From CAZPEV01 sp964585635 (GTDB lineage: Bacteria; Zixibacteria; MSB-5A5; GN15; JAAZOE01): DNA of 5,091 nt. The stretch covers positions 1 through 5,091 of the forward strand of contig CAZPEV010000202.1 in assembly GCA_964585635.1 (NCBI GenBank). The letters run 5' to 3'. Under the pieces are notes generated by a model. The model was not told the origin of the DNA. It saw nothing but the letters and a program-made list of their open reading frames with translations, and made no database searches. The translations under genes and the position numbers were made by a program. This document shows positions 1 through 5,091 of this stretch, piece by piece. Each line of letters opens with the position of its first letter. The stretch's first letter is position 1.

Positions 1-1093
1 CGGTCTGCTCGTCCGCGCGGCTTTCGCGCAGGGCGGCGAAGGCTTCCTGGCGCCGCTTGTCTTCCGTCACATCCTGGGTGCGCCTCCCGAGGAGCTGCAC
101 GATATGCCAGCCGAACTGCGTCCGTACCGGCTCCGAGACCTTCCCCTCCGGCAGCGAAAAGGCGGCCGCCTCGAATTCCGGCACCATGCTTCCTTTGCCA
201 AACCAACCCAGATCACCGCCGTTCTTGGCCGACGAATTATCTTCAGAGTAGGCCTTGGCAAGCTCCGCAAAATCATCGCCGGCGTCGATTTTGGTCTTTA
301 TCAAATCCGCCTCGGCCTTGACCTTTTGCCAATCCTCTTCGGTAGGGTCTTTGGAGAAGAGAACAAAATCGAGCGAGGCGCGGTCCTTAACCTTGTAGTC
401 CTCTTTATGGCTATCGTAATAACTTCTGATATCGCTTTCGGACACTTCCGGGCCCGGCTGACTGAATTTGAGCACCGAGACGTCGATGATCTGAGCCTTG
501 GCCTTTTCCTGCGTATCCAGGTAATAATCGCGGATATCATCATCCGTCACCCGCACGGTGGAAACGATTTGCCGCTGGAGTTTCAGAATACGCAATTCCG
601 GACGATAGGCGGCTTCCACCGAGGCCCAAAACTGCACCGCCTGGGGGGTGGGATCGGCCATCGCCTGCATATACTTCTGGTAATCGAACTTCCCTTCAGT
701 TTGAAAAGCCGAATTCTGCTGCAAGTCGGCCGGCGGCTGATATCGCAGATAGCTGACCAGTTCCTCATCGGTTTCGTGAATCTTCCGCTTCTGGATTTCC
801 CGGTTGATCAGGTACTCGCCGACCAGGTTTTCCCACGCCTGGCGACGCAGCATCCGCATGGCATTGTTGTCCAATTCCGCCTCGCTGCGGGCCTGCTGAT
901 CCTGATACAGCCGATCATAATACGGCTGGTACAAACGGTAATCGATGTCTTTCCCGTCGATGGTCCCGATGATATTTCTCTGGGATTTGGAGCGCGTGAC
1001 CTCCATTCCCCAGGCGAAGATGATCGTCCCGACAAACGCGACGACGACTACCCAGATGACCACTTTAGTGAATTTGCGAAACGTCCCTAACAT
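1..1093 (-). CDS. SurA/PpiD-type peptidylprolyl isomerase (parvulin) foldase, membrane-anchored, 3' end cut by window
   Basis: The frame reads open on the minus strand from ATG at 1093 to the window edge: 364 codons, with the C-terminus missing. Residues about 11-29 form one hydrophobic helix after a basic start (MLGTFRKFTK), suggesting an inner-membrane anchor with the remainder in the periplasm, as in PpiD. Residues about 40-190 look like the helical SurA_N/PpiD chaperone region (GTIDGKDIDYRLYQ, then WENLVGEYLINREI). Residues about 235-336 form a parvulin domain, marked by NGGDLGWFGKGSMVPEF (291-307) and FGWHIVQLL (327-335). The His usually found in the RHILxK strand is replaced (RASLDFVLF, 238-246), while His330 is kept, so isomerase activity may be weak or absent. 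The start is backed by AAGGAG 10 nt upstream. Known family role: folding of exported and outer-membrane proteins. The PpiD-like versus SurA-like assignment is uncertain without the C-terminus. Confidence 0.9.
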   Translation of the reverse strand, partial: MLGTFRKFTKVVIWVVVVAFVGTIIFAWGMEVTRSKSQRNIIGTIDGKDIDYRLYQPYYDRLYQDQQARSEAELDNNAMRMLRRQAWENLVGEYLINREIQKRKIHETDEELVSYLRYQPPADLQQNSAFQTEGKFDYQKYMQAMADPTPQAVQFWASVEAAYRPELRILKLQRQIVSTVRVTDDDIRDYYLDTQEKAKAQIIDVSVLKFSQPGPEVSESDIRSYYDSHKEDYKVKDRASLDFVLFSKDPTEEDWQKVKAEADLIKTKIDAGDDFAELAKAYSEDNSSAKNGGDLGWFGKGSMVPEFEAAAFSLPEGKVSEPVRTQFGWHIVQLLGRRTQDVTEDKRRQEAFAALRESRADEQT

Positions 1094-1103
1094 GTTGGTT
1101 CAA

Positions 1104-1109
1104 CTCCTT
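1104..1109 (-). promoter_or_regulatory. Shine-Dalgarno for the parvulin gene
   Basis: The plus-strand bases CTCCTT read AAGGAG on the minus strand, 10 nt before the ATG at 1093. This strong match fixes the start of the foldase gene. A short GTTG-AAC-CAAC inverted repeat (1094-1104) lies in the spacer between it and the ATG. Confidence 0.75.
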
Positions 1110-1190
1110 CAGAGCACACCGCCCACGGTCTTTTCCCATATCCAAAAACATCGGCCAACTATCTCGTGTTGGACGGCAATTCAAGCGAAT

Positions 1191-1218
1191 AATATACCTG
1201 AATCTGAATCCTTTGCAA
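1191..1218 (-). promoter_or_regulatory. Putative sigma70-type promoter for the parvulin gene
   Basis: On the minus strand, TTGCAA (plus coordinates 1213-1218) is followed by a 16-nt spacer and TATATT (1191-1196); an overlapping TATTAT would give an 18-nt spacer. Transcription would start near 1184, leaving a leader of about 90 nt before the ATG at 1093. The spacer contains a tandem ATTCAG hexamer (1198-1209). This is a consensus match read by eye; AT-rich intergenic DNA can give such matches by chance, and the organism's sigma-factor preferences are unknown. Confidence 0.4.
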
Positions 1219-1297
1219 GCCCTTTTTATCCTCTTTTCCGCCAAGTAGTTCCCAAAAAAATGTTGCCCCCGGACGTTTATCGGTTACCTTGGCGGCA

Positions 1298-3568
1298 ATG
1301 AAACGTTTGGCGCGTATATCGGCCATTATCGCACTCTTGACCAATATTTCACTGGCCGCCGATTCCACTCACTTTGCCGGTTCATTCCGATGGCCGCTGA
1401 AATTGGATAAGCAGCTCTCATCAGGCTTTGGCGACATCCGGTCGGGCCGATTTCATCTGGGAATTGATCTGCGAACCGGTGGCCGGGAAGGAGCCTCTGT
1501 CTACGCCCCGGAAAAGGGATATCTCTGGCGGGTGACGACTTCTTACACCGGTTACGGCAAAGGGCTGTATGTCAAAGGCGAATCGGGGCGCGTCTATGTT
1601 TTCGGCCACCTCTCCGATTATGATAAGCGGATTACCGGATATTTGCAGAAACATCAATTGCAGGCCCGCCGCTACTACCAAGACCTCTATCTGGAAGAGG
1701 GGCAATTTCCGATTAGGCCGGGGCAGCTGATTGCCCGCACCGGCCAAACGGGTGCCGGAGCACCACACCTCCATTTTGAAGTCCGCGATCCCGATAACCG
1801 CCCGACGAACCCTCTTTTCTATGACAGCCTTGCCATTCGCGATACGCTGCCGCCGAAAATCAGGGCGATCTGGTTGACCGCCCTCGACCCTGAGGCGCTG
1901 TTTGATGACGGTCGGCCCGAGAAACGACTCATTCCCGTTGCCGGTCCGGGACGAGGCCGATATTCCATTCCCGATACCGCCCTGGTCACGGGGCGGTTTG
2001 CGGTCAAGGCTGCGGTTGATGATCCCGTGGGGGCCGGCTCCTTCCCGATCTGCCCAGCCCGCGTCAGCCTCTTTATCGACGGTCGCCTATATCATGAGGT
2101 CAATTATGACCGCATTGGCTTTGATGAAAACAAGTTCAGTCTCCTGGACCGGGACTTGGACCCGGCCAAGGACGCCTATAAATCAGTCTTTGATTTGCAT
2201 CGCCGGGCCGGCAATAAATTTTCCCACTACCGTTCGGACCTCCAGGGCGACGGCAGTTTCGCCGACAGCGTCAATGGGTATCATCACCTCGCCATCGAGG
2301 CGTCCGACTTTCGCGGCAATATCAGCCGTCTGGAATTGGCCGTGTATTACGCCGCGGCCATCGACATTCTTGGCGATCTCCGCGCCGCGATATTCACCGA
2401 TACCACCCTGATTGTGCCCCTGGCCGATCCCGGCCGCCGCGCCCCCTTTGATTCGCTCGCCGTTTCCACCGGCACGACCGACGGCACATATCTTAATATC
2501 CCCGTCACATACAACCTTAATGATGATCTGCTGGCCATCCACGGGGCGTTCCAGCGCGCCACGTACCTGCGGCTGGTTTTCTCGACCGAGAGCGTCATGT
2601 ATCCTTCGTACAACCTGTCGAAGAGGGATGGCTCGGTGGTGGCGAAAGGGTCGTCGGTCCGAGTTGATTATGACCTATTTGATGCGGATCTGGTGCTGAC
2701 GGCCGTCTCCAGTGACAGCAACGGCAATTGGCTTACGGCGGAAATCGACACCGATCTGGGAACCATACGCCGTTCCTACCGTCGCACTGGACCGAACCGA
2801 TTCGCGCTGCGTTTCCGGCCCGACAACGCCGTCGAACGCATCGGCCGGATCGTGACTATCGGATCTGACGAGGTGACCCCGGATACCTTGTTACTGTCGC
2901 TCCAGCGTCTCCGGGCCGACCGGCAAACGGCGATCGGCGGGACTGATTATCGCTTCCTGTTCCTACCGGGCAACCTCTTCGCCGACGCCTTCGTGCACTG
3001 CACAGACACCCTCCTGCCGCCGCCGGAGGGCGGGTTCCTGGTGCACTCCCCCTGTTTATTGGGGCCGGCCGGAATGGCATTCGCTTCCTCAGTAACGGTA
3101 CAGGCAACCGTCAACAGGGGCTCTGACCTCCAAAAGACCGGCCTTTATGCCTATCGGGGAAAGGGGAAGTGGGCCTGGGCGGGACAGGTTCTGTCGGCCG
3201 ATTCGTCCTGGATCGGGGCGACCGTGGCGGGAACCGGAATCGTGGCGGCGCTGGCCGATACCACCGCGCCGGTGATCAGCAATATCAATATCCCCGACGA
3301 CGGCCGGGTCAAGATCAGCCATCCCCAGATTCAATGTACCCTATACGATGCCCTCTCCGGGATCGAAGATGATCGGAATCTCCTGGTTACGATCGATGGC
3401 GTCTGGATGATTCCGGAGTACGATCCGGATCAGAATCTCTTGACCAGCCGCACGCATTGGCCGCTGCAAGGGGGGAAGCACGTGCTAAAAATATCCGCCA
3501 CCGACCGCTGCGGCAATTCCACCACCGTGGTTCATACCTTCTGGGTGAGAGCGAAGACGGAACCGTGA
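1298..3568 (+). CDS. Secreted M23-family (LytM/lysostaphin-type) metallopeptidase with long beta-rich C-terminal region
   Basis: 756 aa from ATG 1298. A TTG at 1289 would add only three residues, and the ATG places the signal peptide at the very N-terminus (MKRLARISAIIALLTNISLA, cleavage probably near residue 21). Residues about 40-175 form the M23 domain. The zinc and catalytic residues are all visible: His53 and Asp57 in HLGID, His104 in VFGHLSDY, and His157/His159 in PHLHFEVR. M23 enzymes cut peptidoglycan cross-links or other short-chain peptide bonds, so a periplasmic or surface site is expected. An insert of about 30 residues (110-140) separates His104 from the last motif, as in related FCB-group proteins. 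Residues about 225-350 end in an Ig-like edge (LAIEASDFRGN, 331-341). Residues 653-756 form a second Ig-like unit ending LKISATDRCGN. Residues about 350-650 are not recognised. The stop overlaps the next gene by 4 bp. No good Shine-Dalgarno precedes the start. The substrate is unknown. Confidence 0.9.
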   Translation: MKRLARISAIIALLTNISLAADSTHFAGSFRWPLKLDKQLSSGFGDIRSGRFHLGIDLRTGGREGASVYAPEKGYLWRVTTSYTGYGKGLYVKGESGRVYVFGHLSDYDKRITGYLQKHQLQARRYYQDLYLEEGQFPIRPGQLIARTGQTGAGAPHLHFEVRDPDNRPTNPLFYDSLAIRDTLPPKIRAIWLTALDPEALFDDGRPEKRLIPVAGPGRGRYSIPDTALVTGRFAVKAAVDDPVGAGSFPICPARVSLFIDGRLYHEVNYDRIGFDENKFSLLDRDLDPAKDAYKSVFDLHRRAGNKFSHYRSDLQGDGSFADSVNGYHHLAIEASDFRGNISRLELAVYYAAAIDILGDLRAAIFTDTTLIVPLADPGRRAPFDSLAVSTGTTDGTYLNIPVTYNLNDDLLAIHGAFQRATYLRLVFSTESVMYPSYNLSKRDGSVVAKGSSVRVDYDLFDADLVLTAVSSDSNGNWLTAEIDTDLGTIRRSYRRTGPNRFALRFRPDNAVERIGRIVTIGSDEVTPDTLLLSLQRLRADRQTAIGGTDYRFLFLPGNLFADAFVHCTDTLLPPPEGGFLVHSPCLLGPAGMAFASSVTVQATVNRGSDLQKTGLYAYRGKGKWAWAGQVLSADSSWIGATVAGTGIVAALADTTAPVISNINIPDDGRVKISHPQIQCTLYDALSGIEDDRNLLVTIDGVWMIPEYDPDQNLLTSRTHWPLQGGKHVLKISATDRCGNSTTVVHTFWVRAKTEP

Positions 3569-4494
3569 AACCGGTAATTCGAATCATCCTGGCCGATCTG
3601 GCGGTCCTGCCGGTCCTGTTCATTTCAGCCCGCGCCGAAATTCGTATCGTCGCCGATATCCGGGGGGATTCAGCCTATGCCGATTCGGTGATAAAGGTCA
3701 CTGCCGCCCGACTTGACCGCCTGATCGGGCCGGTTCCCGATGAGTATTTGGAAGTCCATATCGTCGCCAGTCAGGGGCGCTTCGACAGTCTCTCGGGTGG
3801 CGCTCTTCCCGACTGGGGCGCGGGAGTCGCCATCCCGTACCGGCGGCTGATCGTCATCAAGTCCCCACTGATTACTCCCGGCGACAAGTCTCTCGGGGAA
3901 TTGGTGGCGCACGAAATCACCCATGTCGCGCTGGCGCGCCGCTTGAACTTTCAGCCGGTGCCGCGCTGGCTGGATGAGGGAATGGCGATGTATCTGTCGG
4001 CCGAATGGAGCTGGGACGACAACGTGGCGCTGGGGGTAGCTGTGGTCATGGGGCATGAGCTGGCGCTGGCCGATATCGAATACTTGAATCGCTTCAACGC
4101 CCGCCGGGCGCAGGTGGCCTACTCAATGTCGTTTCTGGCATTCAAGTATTTTCTGGACACCTACGGGGAAACCGGCTTACGTTTGCTTCTGGATGATTAT
4201 CAGGCTGGCCGCAGTTCCGATTATGCCTTTATCGACGCCATCGGCGCCGATTACCGCTCCTTCCAGCAGGAGTATGCATCCTTTCTTCGAGGGAGATATA
4301 CCGTCGTGACGCTGCTTTTTGACAGTAATCTGCTGTGGATCCTCTTGGCCCTGATCCTTGTCGTCGGATTCATAATCGTCCGCTGGCGTCGGAAACGGCG
4401 CATCGCCGAGATGGACGCCTATGACAAGTACCATTCCACCGATTTTGATTATGGTGAGGTCGAAAAGCCTGATGAAGATGAGCCATGGCGCTGA
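3565..4494 (+). CDS. Exported, C-terminally membrane-anchored peptidase MA-like (gluzincin) metallopeptidase
   Basis: 309 aa from GTG 3565, which overlaps the upstream TGA as GTGA. An in-frame ATG at 3457 would add 36 residues from inside the M23 gene and bury the signal peptide, so GTG is preferred. Residues 1-24 look like a signal peptide (VLPVLFISARA, then EIRIV). The catalytic signature is HEITH (116-120) followed by WLDEG (135-139): His116 and His120 bind zinc, Glu117 is catalytic, and Glu138 is the likely third ligand, as in gluzincins and the peptidase MA-like family (PF13485 type). The enzymatic part spans about 25-245. A hydrophobic helix at about 256-273 (LLWILLALILVVGFIIV) is followed by RWRRKRR and an acidic tail of about 30 residues. 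By the positive-inside rule the catalytic part is periplasmic and the tail cytoplasmic. The Shine-Dalgarno is weak, so translation is probably coupled to the M23 gene. The substrate is unknown; envelope proteolysis is inferred from context. Confidence 0.85.
   Translation: MKPVIRIILADLAVLPVLFISARAEIRIVADIRGDSAYADSVIKVTAARLDRLIGPVPDEYLEVHIVASQGRFDSLSGGALPDWGAGVAIPYRRLIVIKSPLITPGDKSLGELVAHEITHVALARRLNFQPVPRWLDEGMAMYLSAEWSWDDNVALGVAVVMGHELALADIEYLNRFNARRAQVAYSMSFLAFKYFLDTYGETGLRLLLDDYQAGRSSDYAFIDAIGADYRSFQQEYASFLRGRYTVVTLLFDSNLLWILLALILVVGFIIVRWRRKRRIAEMDAYDKYHSTDFDYGEVEKPDEDEPWR
4456..4459 (+). promoter_or_regulatory. Weak Shine-Dalgarno that favours the acyltransferase start at 4472
   Basis: GAGG lies inside the end of the MA-peptidase gene, 12 nt before ATG 4472. 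The spacing is long but better than for the in-frame ATG at 4478 (18 nt), and the in-frame ATG at 4451 has no visible site. This weak signal only helps choose between starts; coupling to the upstream gene may matter more. Confidence 0.35.
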
Positions 4495-5091
4495 ATATCT
4501 GGCCGCACGCATAGCGGCCGGACTGTTTCAGATTCTGCCGCATCGCCCCGCGGTTGCCTTGGGCGGCCGTCTCGGCCGTCTGGTGGGGCGCCTCTGGAGT
4601 GTCCGGCGGCGGGTCGTCCTGCGGAATCTGGAAGTGGCCTTCGGCGAGACGTTGACTGACCGTCAGCGCCGACGGCTGGCCGGCGACATCTTTGCCAATC
4701 TGGGCTATACTCTGGCGGAGATCAGTCGCTTCCCCCGCCTGACCCGCGCGTCGATACTGCATCTGGTGACCAGCGAAGGAGAGGAGAGCATTCGGGAGGT
4801 TCTCGACTACGGCCGGGGCGCCGTGCTGGTCGGAAGTCACTTCGGCAACTGGGAGCTGGTGGGCGCTTATATCAAAGCCCTGGGGTACCCGGTGGATTTC
4901 CTTGTGCGCGCCCAGCATAATCCGTATTTTGACCGCTACCTGACCTCTTTGCGTCAAAGCTGCGGAGTCGGGGTGATACATTCGGAGCAGGGCATGACCG
5001 AGGTACTGCGGGCGCTCAAGCGGAACCGCCAAATAGCCATTATTGCCGACCAGCATGCCGGCGCCGGGGGAATCATCACCACTTTTTTTGG
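4472..5091 (+). CDS. LpxL/HtrB-family lipid A biosynthesis acyltransferase, 3' end cut by window
   Basis: 206 complete codons plus two bases, open to the right edge. Members are usually about 290-310 aa, so roughly a third is missing. These inner-membrane enzymes transfer a secondary acyl chain (laurate, myristate or similar) onto lipid A precursors. The N-terminus shows the family pattern VVLRNLEVAFGE (48-59) then FANLGYTLAE. The catalytic HX4E motif is HFGNWE (His123, Glu128). Downstream blocks include FLVRAQHNPYFDRYL with Arg146, and IADQHAG (191-197), where family members commonly have DQD or similar. The chosen start ATG 4472 overlaps the MA-peptidase gene by 23 bp; ATG 4451 and ATG 4478 are alternatives. 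Its place downstream of two exported peptidases suggests an envelope-assembly operon. Acyl-chain specificity and substrate (Kdo2-lipid IVA or another acceptor) cannot be read from this fragment. Confidence 0.9.
   Translation, partial: MKMSHGAEYLAARIAAGLFQILPHRPAVALGGRLGRLVGRLWSVRRRVVLRNLEVAFGETLTDRQRRRLAGDIFANLGYTLAEISRFPRLTRASILHLVTSEGEESIREVLDYGRGAVLVGSHFGNWELVGAYIKALGYPVDFLVRAQHNPYFDRYLTSLRQSCGVGVIHSEQGMTEVLRALKRNRQIAIIADQHAGAGGIITTFF

Larger units (their letters stand above)
1094..1297. other. Divergent intergenic region
   Basis: This 204-bp, relatively AT-rich stretch separates the foldase gene from the M23 operon and must hold the promoters for both directions. The minus-strand signals are listed separately. 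For the plus strand I see only a poor candidate, TTGCCC (1263-1268), 16 nt, then TACCTT (1285-1290), which would place the transcription start close to the ATG at 1298. There is also a CCAAC/GTTGG inverted repeat (1155-1159 and 1168-1172, 8-nt loop). No small gene, tRNA or terminator is apparent. Confidence 0.7.

Noticed and set aside
104..1090. Long plus-strand open frame of 328 codons
   Set aside because: It is the antisense shadow of the foldase gene. The minus strand gives clear SurA_N and parvulin motifs with a good Shine-Dalgarno, while this translation has no recognisable domain.
1246..1275. A-run and C-run (CCCAAAAAAATGTTGCCCCC) as a possible rho-independent terminator
   Set aside because: There is no GC-rich stem next to the A/T run on either strand, and both flanking genes diverge from this region, so no terminator is expected.
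1902..2699. Two successive plus-strand open frames within the M23 gene (1902-2411 and 2412-2699)
   Set aside because: Both are in the same alternative frame, are Pro/Ser/Arg-rich with no motifs, and overlap continuous M23 coding sequence; no frameshift is needed to explain the gene.
3457..3564. N-terminal extension of the MA-like peptidase from ATG 3457
   Set aside because: It lies wholly inside the M23 coding region, gives an Arg/His-rich segment ahead of the signal peptide, and GTG 3565 gives a proper signal peptide with a typical 4-bp overlap.
4370..5056. Minus-strand open frame of 228 codons
   Set aside because: It is antisense to the acyltransferase, whose HFGNWE and other family motifs read on the plus strand; this frame shows no domain and is a codon-bias artefact.

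Overview
The window (about 57% GC by eye, densely coding) looks like part of a Gram-negative bacterial chromosome. It carries an LpxL/HtrB-type acyltransferase, two exported metallopeptidases and a periplasmic-type foldase. The long M23 peptidase with C-terminal Ig-like regions resembles proteins I associate with the FCB superphylum and candidate phyla such as Zixibacteria. That placement is a family-resemblance inference; no rRNA or other marker gene is present.

Layout: (1) 1-1093, minus strand: a membrane-anchored SurA/PpiD-type protein with one visible parvulin (PpiC-type) domain, truncated by the left edge. (2) 1094-1297: a 204-bp divergent intergenic region. It holds a good Shine-Dalgarno and a plausible sigma70-type promoter for the minus-strand gene, but no convincing Shine-Dalgarno for the plus-strand gene. 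(3) 1298-3568, plus: a secreted M23 (LytM/lysostaphin-type) metallopeptidase with all zinc ligands and a long beta-rich C-terminal part. (4) 3565-4494, plus: an exported gluzincin of the peptidase MA-like type (HExxH then WLDEG), anchored by a C-terminal transmembrane helix. (5) 4472-5091, plus: an LpxL/HtrB-family lipid A acyltransferase, truncated by the right edge.

The three plus-strand genes overlap end to start (4 bp, then about 23 bp) and are probably one translationally coupled operon. All four products act in the envelope: folding of exported proteins, peptidoglycan or envelope-protein cleavage, and lipid A acylation. A shared role in envelope biogenesis is reasonable but inferred. 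I see no RNA genes, mobile elements, CRISPR arrays or phage genes, and no clear sign of a wholly new system. The least characterised parts are the C-terminal three quarters of the M23 protein and the anchored gluzincin.
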